A DNA stretch of 64,000 nucleotides from an uncultured Aquimarina sp. (GTDB lineage: Bacteria; Bacteroidota; Bacteroidia; Flavobacteriales; Flavobacteriaceae). The DNA is taken from positions 372,001 through 436,000 of the forward strand of contig NZ_CANMQT010000004.1 of assembly GCF_947500065.1 (NCBI RefSeq), read 5' to 3'. Both the position numbers and the translations under genes were made by a program. Of the stretch, positions 17,137 to 25,955 are shown piece by piece (within the stretch, counting starts at the first letter, position 1; each line of letters starts with the position of its first letter). The notes beneath the pieces were generated by a model, which did no database searches, was not told where the DNA came from, and saw only the letters and a list, made by a program, of their open reading frames with translations.

Positions 17137-18474
17137 ATGAAAAAGCTACTTTTAATAATTCTAATTCTAATCATTTCTAAATCTTACGCGCAGGAAAAAG
17201 CTGACCCTATTCAGGTGTTCGATAAATTATTACTTGCAATATATAAAACAGACAATGATAGTATTAAAATTAAAACAGATACTATCCCTAAAAAAGGAGA
17301 AATAAAAGTTAGCTCTTCTTTTGATAGTATAGCTAGGCTTGATCAAAAGAAAAAAGAATTGGGAAATTTAAAAAAATATGAAGAGTTTTTAAACTATGCT
17401 AAAAAACAAGAGTTAGCCGAAGTAAAGTTTAAAGGTAAATTTGGTTTTAGCTTAACGCTAAACAATTCTCAAAATAACGACTTAACTCAATTTAATATCG
17501 CTGCAAATATACAACGGGGTTTTTATCCAGGTCATTTAAAATTCAATTCTGATTTAACTGTTCAAATTCAAAATGGAAATTTTGTAGAAAATTTTTCTGA
17601 CCTGAGTATGTCTTATGATTATCATATAGGAAATAAACTTGACTATGAAGGATATATATTTATAAAACGTAGTACTAATATATTTCTGAATATAAATCAA
17701 CGATATGAAACTGGTATGGGGTTGGTATGGAATGCTTATACATCTGGAAAGCACTCAAAAAAGGGAAACGAGAAAAATAAAAGAAAACTAACAGTTGAAG
17801 GAGTTGAAAAATTAGAAAAAATCACAAACTTTGAATTAAAAGTTGATGGAAGCCAAAACTCATTAAGTTCTAACAAAAAAGATAACGAAAAATTTGTTGT
17901 TGCCTTATGTAAAGGTGATCAATGTCCTAGTAAAGGTGCCAAACTAGATCGTAATGAAGAACTTGCCCTAAAAACAAGTTTAAAAAGGACAATTAACTCC
18001 ATAAAAAAAATGGAGAGTAAAGTACGAATCTCTTTTTTACTTGGTGTTAATTACGAAACAGAAAAGACAAATGAAGACCTAAAACTATTTGGAAAAGATA
18101 GTACCATAACTGCTAATTTTGATCCAGTTAATATTTTTAGGTTGGTTGCCGGTCCTAATATTGAGCTTCAATTAGATCAATTTTCTTTTAATTCTAAACT
18201 TTATTTTAAACCAGGTATTTCTGACGATGACCTTAACAATACGGTATTTAAAGATGATAATTCTGACAAAGATCGTAAAATCGATTATAGAGCTGAATGG
18301 ATTAGCTCTGCAAGTATCAAATTTAATAAAAACATTAGCATTACTGCTTCTTATACATATGTACACATTAATGCACCCAGAAGACAATATATAGGTGCTG
18401 GCGAGGATGCTCAATTATTTTCTGCTGCAAATAGATTTTCTAATTTCAAAATGGGATTAGCCTATAGTTTTTGA
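17137..18474 (+). CDS. outer-membrane beta-barrel-like protein, unknown (DUF481-like pattern)
   Basis: The 445 residues start with a signal peptide (about 1-18, ending KSYAQ). A charged helical region (about 50-105) follows, then long runs of alternating beta strands (FGFSLTLNNSQNN, NIFLNINQRYETGMGLVW) up to a C-terminal strand FKMGLAYSF ending in phenylalanine, as in barrels inserted by BamA. The layout resembles DUF481-type proteins, but I cannot assign a family. It begins 106 bases after the response regulator with its own promoter-like site, so it is a likely regulon member. Confidence 0.65.
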   Translation: MKKLLLIILILIISKSYAQEKADPIQVFDKLLLAIYKTDNDSIKIKTDTIPKKGEIKVSSSFDSIARLDQKKKELGNLKKYEEFLNYAKKQELAEVKFKGKFGFSLTLNNSQNNDLTQFNIAANIQRGFYPGHLKFNSDLTVQIQNGNFVENFSDLSMSYDYHIGNKLDYEGYIFIKRSTNIFLNINQRYETGMGLVWNAYTSGKHSKKGNEKNKRKLTVEGVEKLEKITNFELKVDGSQNSLSSNKKDNEKFVVALCKGDQCPSKGAKLDRNEELALKTSLKRTINSIKKMESKVRISFLLGVNYETEKTNEDLKLFGKDSTITANFDPVNIFRLVAGPNIELQLDQFSFNSKLYFKPGISDDDLNNTVFKDDNSDKDRKIDYRAEWISSASIKFNKNISITASYTYVHINAPRRQYIGAGEDAQLFSAANRFSNFKMGLAYSF

Positions 18475-18502
18475 CTATCCATGATTCTCATAAAAAAACA
18501 AG

Positions 18503-18538
18503 AACGTCTTTTCTGATAATCTTTGAGAAGGCGTTTAA
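18503..18538 (+). terminator. possible terminator after the 17137 gene
   Basis: An 11-bp stem (18503-18513 with 18525-18535) is fully paired on the plus strand when two U-G wobbles are counted. The same positions become C-A mismatches on the minus strand, so it is oriented with the upstream gene. The T tail is only three bases. Confidence 0.5.
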
Positions 18539-18611
18539 AATATCCACGACATCACAGAATATAAAAATTAATTTACTATTACTTTGCACATCTATCCTTA
18601 TTCTTAAAACC

Positions 18612-20873
18612 CTATGCAGATACTTGTTTTGTTTCTGAAGAAAGTGGTTGATCCATTGTCATAACTTTCGGAAAGCTAAGTTCAAACTTGGTACCTATTC
18701 TCAATTCTGAAGAAACCTGAATAGTACCCTTGTTCATCTCTACAAAGCGACTTACTAAATTAAGACCTATCCCTGTACCTTTTTCTCCTCTGGTTCCATG
18801 AGTTTTATTTTTTTTCAGCTTAAACAGGTTATCCAATTGTTCTTGAGACATTCCAATTCCAGTATCTGAAACTTCATATATCATGTCATCCTCTTTTTCA
18901 AAAAAATTGATTGTAATAGTTCCGTCTTCGGTATATTTCAAAGCATTACCGATAAGGTTTCTAAAAATAATATGAAATGCTCCTTTATCAAAAACTGTGG
19001 TCATTTCTGATTCTCCAACAATGTTAATGGTAGTACTCTTTTCTTTGGAATAAGGTATAAAAGCATTTTTTATTTCTTCTAATTCATATGCTACCTCTAT
19101 ATTTTCTGCCTTAAAAGAATATCCATTCATTTGTTCTAAAGACCAATTTAATAGGTTATCCAAAAGATGAGAAAGACTCAAGGAGTTTTCCTGTAACTTA
19201 TGAGATAGTTCCGTTACCTTATCGTAATCACCTTTATCTATATGATGCTTTAATATTTTACCGCCTCTTTGAAAAGGAATAAGCATATTACGCATATCAT
19301 GAGAAATCACTGAAAATAGACGATCCTTTACACTATTTATAGAAGCTACTTCTTTATGACTTTCCTTTAATTTTTCATGTGCTAGATTAAGTGCTTTTTG
19401 TTGCTTTCTTGTTTTCATATAAGCCCAAATACCTATCAATAAAAGTAACACAGCAAACAATGCAATTGCTGAAAAAATATATTGTTTAGTTTCTGCTTTT
19501 TGAGTTTTAATTTTTTGCGCCTGAGATTCTTCGTTAAGTTTTAATATTTCTATTTCCTTTTTTTGAGTTTCATATTTTTTTTCTAAATCTGCAACATCTA
19601 CTCTAACATCTTTATTCGTAATAGAATCATTTATACTTTCATGTTTTTTATGATAATAAAGTGCTTGTTTATAATCTTTAACTCCCTCATAATACATCGT
19701 ATAAAAATTAGCTACGTTTAGTCTATTTATAAGTGAATTCCATTTCTTACTTTCTACTTCATATTGTTTTAAATATGCGTACATCTTATTATACTCTTTC
19801 TTTTTTTCTTTGGTAATTATTAGACCTGATAAATTTGTAAGTAACGTAATCTCTTTAGCTCTTTTTGTTACATTTTTCGTATTTAAAATCTCATTAGATT
19901 TTAAAAAAGCTTCTTCTGCCAAATCATAATCCTCTACGATATTTAAAGCGGCATTTCCCTTATCAGAATATCCAATAGCTAAAGTAGAAAAGTCTGATTT
20001 TTTTTCAGAGATTGAAATTACTGAATCTATAACTCCTAAAGCTTTCTCATCTTTTAATTGTATTAGTGATATACTCATTCTAGAATATGCTCTTGACAAT
20101 GATTTGGTGTCATTTGATTTTCTGGCACTTTCCACAGCAAATTCTAGTGTTTCTACGGCTTTTTCATATTCTTGTAAGCGTTCATAACAAACCCCTTTAG
20201 AGAAGTAAGCAAAAGACAATTCAGTTTTATCCTCCATAGTTTCTATAAGAGATATCGCATTTTGTAGAGTTTCTATACCTTTATTATACTGAAATAAAGT
20301 AATATGAGATACAGCCTTATCTAAATAGCCATGATGTAATGATTTAGTTTTATTTACTTTTTTAGCCATAGCAATACCGCTATCGCCATAATGTAACGCT
20401 TTTTCATACTCAGCGTTATTTCTACTAATATTTGCTTTTGTATTAAAGTATCCAATCCATTCATTACTATTAGGGTTAGCTTCCAACTTTTCTCTACATA
20501 AACTAAGAAGGTTAAGAGATTCTTCTACTTTATTTTTATCCACTAAAAAACTAGCTTTTTTTACAGATGCTTGAAGATAGAACTCTGGATTATCTAATTC
20601 ATTAGCAGCCATAGCTGCTTTATCTAAAGAATATATAATTGAATCTAGTAAAAACTTGTCTTGAAACAATTGAGCTCTTCTTGTCCATAAACGATATTTA
20701 CATTCTAGATCTGAATTTTGTATATATACTAGAGATTCACTTAACTTTTCATCTAATGAAGAGATCTGATCTATCTGTTTTTGTATTTGATCGCAATCTT
20801 TTTCTTGCTGTGTATAAGCAAAAGAACAAAACAATAAAAAACAAAAAACGGTAATAAAAGATCCTTTAAACAT
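18612..20873 (-). CDS. TPR sensor histidine kinase (HisKA/HATPase), orphan
   Basis: The 753 residues have a signal peptide (ending AYTQ, about 22) and roughly 400 residues of TPR-like helix pairs (for example SFAYFSKGVCYERLQEYEKAVE). A coiled coil and one transmembrane helix (about 460-480) follow, then a HisKA domain with phospho-acceptor H525 in FSVISHDMRNML, and a HATPase domain (FRNLIGNALKYTEDG, DTGIGMS, GTGIGLNLV). It has no receiver domain and no adjacent response regulator, so its partner is elsewhere. The domain class differs from the HisKA_3 kinase at 14542. A well-spaced promoter lies upstream. Confidence 0.94.
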   Translation of the reverse strand: MFKGSFITVFCFLLFCSFAYTQQEKDCDQIQKQIDQISSLDEKLSESLVYIQNSDLECKYRLWTRRAQLFQDKFLLDSIIYSLDKAAMAANELDNPEFYLQASVKKASFLVDKNKVEESLNLLSLCREKLEANPNSNEWIGYFNTKANISRNNAEYEKALHYGDSGIAMAKKVNKTKSLHHGYLDKAVSHITLFQYNKGIETLQNAISLIETMEDKTELSFAYFSKGVCYERLQEYEKAVETLEFAVESARKSNDTKSLSRAYSRMSISLIQLKDEKALGVIDSVISISEKKSDFSTLAIGYSDKGNAALNIVEDYDLAEEAFLKSNEILNTKNVTKRAKEITLLTNLSGLIITKEKKKEYNKMYAYLKQYEVESKKWNSLINRLNVANFYTMYYEGVKDYKQALYYHKKHESINDSITNKDVRVDVADLEKKYETQKKEIEILKLNEESQAQKIKTQKAETKQYIFSAIALFAVLLLLIGIWAYMKTRKQQKALNLAHEKLKESHKEVASINSVKDRLFSVISHDMRNMLIPFQRGGKILKHHIDKGDYDKVTELSHKLQENSLSLSHLLDNLLNWSLEQMNGYSFKAENIEVAYELEEIKNAFIPYSKEKSTTINIVGESEMTTVFDKGAFHIIFRNLIGNALKYTEDGTITINFFEKEDDMIYEVSDTGIGMSQEQLDNLFKLKKNKTHGTRGEKGTGIGLNLVSRFVEMNKGTIQVSSELRIGTKFELSFPKVMTMDQPLSSETKQVSA

Positions 20874-20899
20874 AATGAGGAGGATAGTTAGTTATGAAA

Positions 20900-20928
20900 C
20901 AAAAGTAGTTTTAAAGTTATCGAAACAA
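20900..20928 (-). promoter_or_regulatory. promoter of the orphan TPR kinase
   Basis: On the minus strand a TTG (20926-20928) is followed by 18 bases and then TACTTTTG (20900-20907). This is the full Bacteroidota -33/-7 pattern, 26 bases before the start codon. Confidence 0.7.
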
Positions 20929-21072
20929 TAATTAGCATTTATAAGATTTTTCTTACAATAGGTTTATCCTAAAAATGTAGGGAGTAATCAACAAACAATA
21001 CCTATAATCAAAAGTTATTTTTGCTTCACTAAACACAAAAAAAACAGAGAAACTAAACTAAATATTTTCCGT

Positions 21073-21105
21073 AAAAAAACCAGGATTCTATTTCTAAAAT
21101 CCTGG
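21073..21105 (-). terminator. intrinsic terminator after the M49 peptidase gene
   Basis: The 8-bp stem CCAGGATT/AATCCTGG (21080-21087 with 21098-21105) is followed, on the minus strand only, by seven T residues (complement of 21073-21079). Confidence 0.8.
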
Positions 21106-21132
21106 CGTAATAATCTTATTATTAAACTCTAT

Positions 21133-23184
21133 TTAATTCACTTCTGGTAAGAATCCGTATACCTTGCTATATTCTAGCATTTGAGTTACAAAATCTGTAG
21201 GCTGTGTTACATTAATTTTAGTAATCTCTCCAGTATCATTCACTTCAGGAACTAATACAGGGTTTACAAAACCGCTGTAAGGAGCAGATGTAAATTGTTC
21301 ATTTCTTTTCAGTACTTCTTTGTGGATAGCTTGATCTACTTTCACACCATATCCTTCTACTAAAGCTTCAGCAGCTTTAAAATCTCCTTCAGATTTGATT
21401 CGTTGTGTCTCCTTTAATAAACGACCAAAGATTTCACGTAACTTTGCATAATCGTTAACGTTATAATAGGTTTTACCTTCTCTGGTAACTTTTTCGATTA
21501 CATTATCTTTTGCTCCTTGCTCAAAAGCCCAAGCACTAACCCATTGACGATTACGCATATGTGCTTCCTCTACATCATCACCTAGGCTAAGACGTATCAA
21601 CTGAGACATCAATCCATTTCTTATATAACCATCATAAGCAGCTTTTCCTACTTTTTCCCAGTCTTCTACTAATCCTAATTCCTGTAATTTCGGATCCATT
21701 AAATAATACAACCCTACTAAATCTGCACGTCCTTCTTCCATTGTAGAAGCATAATTCTTTAATGTTTCTTTAGTCTCACCAACTCCTGGATTTAACTTAC
21801 CAGACGCGTGTCCTACTACTTCGTGTAAAGCGGTATGTAATTTATCTGCCAATTGTCCGTATTTCTTTTCTAATTCATACTCTTCTTCATCGTGCACAAA
21901 TTCTTTAAGACGACCTGAACTACCTGCATTATTATAAGCTCCAATAATATTACCTAATGATACGGACTTAGATCCAACCGCTGCTCTGATCCAATTAGCA
22001 TTAGGAAGATTTACACCAATTGGTGTACTTGGTGAAGCATCACCAGCCTCTCCAGCTACCGTTACCACTTTATATGTAACTCCTACAACGCTATCTTTCT
22101 TATGTTCATCCATTAATGGAGAATTGTCTTCGAACCATTGTGCATTTTCTGATAAAACCGCCATTTTCTTAGACATATCAAAATCTTTGATTTGTACAAT
22201 AGTTTCATAGGAACCTCTGTATCCAAGAGGGTCGTTATATACTTCTATAAAACTATTAATATAATCGATATTACCCTCGGTAGCAGCTGTCCAAGCCACA
22301 TTATAATCATCCCAAGTTTGTAAATCTCCTGTTTTATAATATTGTATTAATAATGCCAATGCATCTCCTTGTGCTTTATTTTCTGCAACACCTTGTGCTT
22401 TCTCTAACCATTTGATAATTTCATCAATTGCTGCACCGTATAATCCACCAGATTTATAAACTCTTTCTTTAAGTTCTCCATTTTCTTTTACCAATTGAGA
22501 ATTTAAACCATAAGACAAAGGTTTTAATGAATCAGGGGATTTCTTATTACTATAAAAAGATACTACATCTTTATTAGTTACTCCAGGACCATAAAAATTA
22601 ACTGCTGATGCCGCTACATTATCCACACCTTTTGCCTGATTTACTTTTTTAGCATCTTCTTCGTTAAAGATAACATTGATCGCATCCTCTGACAATTCTG
22701 TGTTAGTTTCCGTTAGAATTGAAGTCAGATATTCTTTATTGAATGTTGGTTTGATCTTATCATTGCTATAATGATGATGAATACCATTAGAAAACCATAC
22801 TCTCTTTAAGTAAGTTTCAAAAGATTTCCAATCCTCACTTGTTTTATCTCCCGAAAATGAAGTATACACTTTTTCAAGTGCTTTGCGAATTTTTAAATTA
22901 TGACGATAGTTTTGATCCCACATAATATCTCTTCCACTTAAACCAGCTTGTGTAAGATAGTATACAAGTTTTTGTTCTTTTAGAGAAAGGTTTTCCCATC
23001 CAGGGATTTGATATCTAAGAACTTTTATGTCCGCAAACTGCTCAACAACATAGTCGAATTTTTCTTCTACTATTTTCTCTTCTGTTTCCTCCTTATTGAT
23101 CTGATCCTGCACACCTGGATCCTTTTTACAAGCGATTAGTATTACACTAATAGCTATAAAAAATATTATACGATTAAGTTTCAT
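21133..23184 (-). CDS. M49-family metallopeptidase (dipeptidyl-peptidase III-like), lipoprotein
   Basis: The 683 residues have a type II signal peptide with lipobox LIAC (cysteine about 19). The M49 zinc motif HExxxH is HEVVGH at 454-459, and the third-ligand motif is EEGRADL, compared with EECRAE in eukaryotic DPP III. The family removes dipeptides from peptide N termini. Being lipidated, this copy should act in the periplasm or at the surface, unlike the cytosolic eukaryotic enzyme. Single gene with its own -7 element and terminator. Substrates are unknown. Confidence 0.92.
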   Translation of the reverse strand: MKLNRIIFFIAISVILIACKKDPGVQDQINKEETEEKIVEEKFDYVVEQFADIKVLRYQIPGWENLSLKEQKLVYYLTQAGLSGRDIMWDQNYRHNLKIRKALEKVYTSFSGDKTSEDWKSFETYLKRVWFSNGIHHHYSNDKIKPTFNKEYLTSILTETNTELSEDAINVIFNEEDAKKVNQAKGVDNVAASAVNFYGPGVTNKDVVSFYSNKKSPDSLKPLSYGLNSQLVKENGELKERVYKSGGLYGAAIDEIIKWLEKAQGVAENKAQGDALALLIQYYKTGDLQTWDDYNVAWTAATEGNIDYINSFIEVYNDPLGYRGSYETIVQIKDFDMSKKMAVLSENAQWFEDNSPLMDEHKKDSVVGVTYKVVTVAGEAGDASPSTPIGVNLPNANWIRAAVGSKSVSLGNIIGAYNNAGSSGRLKEFVHDEEEYELEKKYGQLADKLHTALHEVVGHASGKLNPGVGETKETLKNYASTMEEGRADLVGLYYLMDPKLQELGLVEDWEKVGKAAYDGYIRNGLMSQLIRLSLGDDVEEAHMRNRQWVSAWAFEQGAKDNVIEKVTREGKTYYNVNDYAKLREIFGRLLKETQRIKSEGDFKAAEALVEGYGVKVDQAIHKEVLKRNEQFTSAPYSGFVNPVLVPEVNDTGEITKINVTQPTDFVTQMLEYSKVYGFLPEVN

Positions 23185-23207
23185 TTGTTTATGTTTATTG
23201 TTTGAGG

Positions 23208-23215
23208 CAAATGTA
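23208..23215 (-). promoter_or_regulatory. -7 element before the M49 peptidase gene
   Basis: The minus strand reads TACATTTG, matching TAnnTTTG, 24 bases before the start codon. Confidence 0.5.
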
Positions 23216-23371
23216 ACGAAATAAAAAAAATCCAGATTTTAAATTCTTATTAAGTCTGTATATTAGAATATATGGAAACCTTATAAACTCCAACCTCTTG
23301 AAAATCTTCGAACTAAAACCCATTTTAAAAATTGATTATATTAGCTACAGAAACAACGTAAACTAACTAAC

Positions 23372-24409
23372 ATGAAAATCATAAAATATTTATTCTTTCT
23401 TTTATTACTTATCATTATTGGTGGTGCTGTATATGTAACCATAACAGATGGTAAGTTTCAGTTAGAAGAAAGTAGGGTAATTGATGCTCCAGATGAATTA
23501 CTTTTCAATACTATTAATGAATTCAAAACCTGGGAAAAATGGAATCCATGGATGAGTAATTCTAAGGATATTATTTTAGCATATGGTAATCAAACCAGTG
23601 GTAATGGAGCTTCATATAGTTGGAAAAGTGAAACACAGGAAGATGGAAGTATGACAACAATAAAATCAGCTCCTTTTAGCAGTATCGAACAAAAGCTTTC
23701 GATTATCCTACCAGTAGTAGATGAAATTACAAATGACGTTTATTGGAAGTTCGAAAAATTAGAAGACAAAAAAACGAAAGTTACTTGGGGTATAAAAGGT
23801 GAACAAGGTTTTATGGAAAAACTATTTTGGATGACAAAAGATAGTACTGTATCCGAAAGCTTAAGGCCTATGTATAGAGAAGGCCTAGAGAAGCTAGATG
23901 CTTTTGCTAGCCAAAAAATGAAAGAATATTCAGTAAACGTAGACGGCGTTACAGAACATAGAGGTGGTTTTTACATGTATAGCGCCACAGCATCATCTAT
24001 TGCTGATATCTCTCAGAAAAGGGCGCAGATGTTACCGGCAATTGTAGCATATGTAAAACAGAACAATCTCCCCCAAACAGGAATGCCTTTTACTCTATAT
24101 AATGAATTTAATGAAGAGCAGGGAACCGCTATTTATTCTACAGGGATCCCTGTTAGAGAGGAAGTAATTACTCCTGCCGACAGTAATATATCAAGTGCCT
24201 TTTTACCAAAACAAAAAGCAGTTAAAACAACTTTAAAAGGAGATTACACAAACCTAAAAGAAGCCTGGGAAGCAGGTTATAAATACATCGCAGATAACGG
24301 TTTAGAGCCCAATGATTCATCTCCTGCTTTTGAGGTATATAGAACAGATCCTAGTATACAGCCAAACCCTGCTGAATGGATAACAGAAATATATATCCCA
24401 ATAAAATAA
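23372..24409 (+). CDS. SRPBCC domain fused to GyrI-like effector-binding domain, membrane-anchored
   Basis: This 345-residue protein has an N-terminal hydrophobic helix (about 5-25) that is a membrane anchor or uncleaved signal. A START/SRPBCC polyketide-cyclase-like domain follows (about 30-180; ESRVIDAPDELLFNTINEFKT, WEKWNPWMS), and then a GyrI-like/AraC effector-binding domain (about 190-345; AIYSTGIPVREE, YKYIADNGL). Both domains are hydrophobic-ligand folds and no DNA-binding domain is present, so it is a ligand-binding protein and not a regulator. The ligand is unknown. It ends at a very strong hairpin. Confidence 0.88.
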   Translation: MKIIKYLFFLLLLIIIGGAVYVTITDGKFQLEESRVIDAPDELLFNTINEFKTWEKWNPWMSNSKDIILAYGNQTSGNGASYSWKSETQEDGSMTTIKSAPFSSIEQKLSIILPVVDEITNDVYWKFEKLEDKKTKVTWGIKGEQGFMEKLFWMTKDSTVSESLRPMYREGLEKLDAFASQKMKEYSVNVDGVTEHRGGFYMYSATASSIADISQKRAQMLPAIVAYVKQNNLPQTGMPFTLYNEFNEEQGTAIYSTGIPVREEVITPADSNISSAFLPKQKAVKTTLKGDYTNLKEAWEAGYKYIADNGLEPNDSSPAFEVYRTDPSIQPNPAEWITEIYIPIK

Positions 24410-24421
24410 AATAACATCTAT

Positions 24422-24470
24422 ATAAGCTTAAGAAATAAAAAATCAGATATTTTTTATTTCTTAAGCTTAT
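24422..24470. terminator. strong bidirectional hairpin before crcB
   Basis: A perfect 22-bp inverted repeat (24422-24443 with 24449-24470) surrounds a 5-base loop. It is AT-rich with a T-rich outgoing arm. It ends only 21 bases before the crcB start, so crcB either reads through or starts very close by. Confidence 0.8.
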
Positions 24471-24491
24471 AGATTCTAATTGCATAACCAA

Positions 24492-24857
24492 ATGAAACAG
24501 TTAATACTGGTATTTATTGGAGGTGGTACTGGTAGCGTAGCAAGATTCCTAATTAGTAAATATCTAAACAATGAAACTAATGGAATTCCATATGGAACGC
24601 TTACTGCTAATGTTTTAGGGAGTTTTCTGATAGGTATTATCCTAGGACTCGCGCTAAAAAATAATGTCTTATCCCAAAATGCGGTTTTATTTCTTGCCAC
24701 AGGATTTTGTGGAGGTTTTACTACTTTTTCCACCTTTGCTTATGAAAACCATATGCTTTTACGATCAGGTGACTTTATGAGTTTTAGTATATATACTATT
24801 GGCTCCTTTGTGATAGGATTTCTTTTAGTATTTCTAGGTATGTGGATCGTAAAGTAG
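24492..24857 (+). CDS. crcB: fluoride ion channel FluC/CrcB
   Basis: The 121-residue protein (ATG at 24492; an in-frame TTG at 24480 is less likely because it lies at the foot of the hairpin) has four transmembrane helices. It carries the family motifs GGGTGSVAR, TANVLGSF, GFCGGFTTFSTFAYE and a C-terminal helix. FluC channels are dual-topology dimers that expel fluoride. No fluoride riboswitch is evident upstream. A decayed copy of the same gene lies at 30746-31058 on the other side of the Sus operon. Confidence 0.95.
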   Translation: MKQLILVFIGGGTGSVARFLISKYLNNETNGIPYGTLTANVLGSFLIGIILGLALKNNVLSQNAVLFLATGFCGGFTTFSTFAYENHMLLRSGDFMSFSIYTIGSFVIGFLLVFLGMWIVK

Positions 24858-25044
24858 ATTCAATAAAAACATAGCGCCCAATTTTTTACAAAAGGACGCC
24901 ACGCATTAATTCAAAATAAGAGATTTATACAGCAAACTCAAATATTTGTAAAAGTAAAATTTAACCTTATTACTTAACAAAAACCCTCTTACTTTGATTA
25001 TTACTAATTATAGTTTTTAAGATTTTTATTAAATTAAGCATGGA

Positions 25045-25080
25045 TAAAGAATAATGAGATTTACATCTCATTATTCTTTA
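25045..25080. terminator. bidirectional intrinsic terminator
   Basis: A perfect 15-bp inverted repeat (25045-25059 with 25066-25080) around a 6-base loop lies downstream of both crcB and the convergent Sus operon. The T-rich arm on the minus strand fits termination of the Sus message. Confidence 0.85.
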
Positions 25081-25127
25081 GTTGCGTTTAACCTTCAAAA
25101 TTTTTATTTAAAAACTTAATTAAAATT

Positions 25128-25940
25128 TTATAGCTTATTAAACCTATAGATTGTCTGAATCGGACCAGCACCACAATCATTCTGAACATCATTTGAAAAA
25201 GTAACCTCAAATACAGAATCATCATTAGTATCATAACTAGCATGACCACTTGTACTTGGTCCAAAATAATCTGTACCGCTATTACACGCACAGTTTGTAT
25301 TTTGAAGAGGTACTACAATTTCATTACATATCAAGTTAAAAGTAAACGGTCTAGGAGTAGAACAGAAATTCGGAAAATTAGGAGTATTAAATACTCTTGC
25401 TAATCCATCGGCTGTAACCTCTACAATACCTCCATCATTCAAAGCCGGACCACTACCAGATAAAAAAGGTGTTATTTCATCTATCCTATACATTCCTGTA
25501 AAAAGTGATTCGTCAACTGGACAAACCTGAAAAACATTAACAGTTAAGTTTTCTGTAGGTGTTATAAAGTCTGATCCTTCAGAAATTTTTAAAACTAGTT
25601 TTTCTGGTGTTGTAGTTACATTATCATCCACTCCATTTATTGTAAGAATTCCATTATATGCATTTGGAGGTACAACAATAGATCCAAAAGAGTATGATGC
25701 AGCTCCTGCTGTTGTTTCATCTTCTACAACAGTTACATTAAAAGTTCTTTCTGATGTGCTTAATGTCGTTACATTTACAGTTACATCTATAGATCCAGTA
25801 GCGTCTATCTCAATAGGAAGGTCTACCATATTAGAGGAAAACGCGATTAATGTTTGACTTCCATCAAAGATTATTTTATCCTCTTCACAAGAAGATAAGA
25901 TAATTGTCATTAACAATGTTATTAAAAAATATTTTTTCAT
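25128..25940 (-). CDS. surface lipoprotein of the Sus operon, unknown fold
   Basis: The 270 residues begin with a type II signal peptide (lipobox LSSC). A beta-sandwich-like region of Calx-beta/DUF4843 style follows (about 30-130; TLSTSERTFNVTVVEDETT, TTTPEKLVLKISEG), and then a Cys-containing C-terminal domain ending TIYRFNKL. It is the third gene of the SusC-SusD operon, the slot usually held by SusE/F-like surface glycan- or peptide-binding lipoproteins. I do not recognise the exact family. It starts 15 bases after SusD. Confidence 0.7.
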   Translation of the reverse strand: MKKYFLITLLMTIILSSCEEDKIIFDGSQTLIAFSSNMVDLPIEIDATGSIDVTVNVTTLSTSERTFNVTVVEDETTAGAASYSFGSIVVPPNAYNGILTINGVDDNVTTTPEKLVLKISEGSDFITPTENLTVNVFQVCPVDESLFTGMYRIDEITPFLSGSGPALNDGGIVEVTADGLARVFNTPNFPNFCSTPRPFTFNLICNEIVVPLQNTNCACNSGTDYFGPSTSGHASYDTNDDSVFEVTFSNDVQNDCGAGPIQTIYRFNKL

Positions 25941-25955
25941 AATTCTATATATTTA

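Noticed and set aside
24410-24491. Fluoride riboswitch before crcB
   Set aside because: The gap is filled by a perfect 22-bp hairpin that terminates the preceding gene; no crcB-motif pseudoknot pattern could be seen.
25088-25291. Minus-strand frame of 67 codons overlapping the Sus lipoprotein gene
   Set aside because: It shares the DNA of the lipoprotein in another frame, and its Val/Ile/Met-rich content is an artefact of AT-rich sequence.
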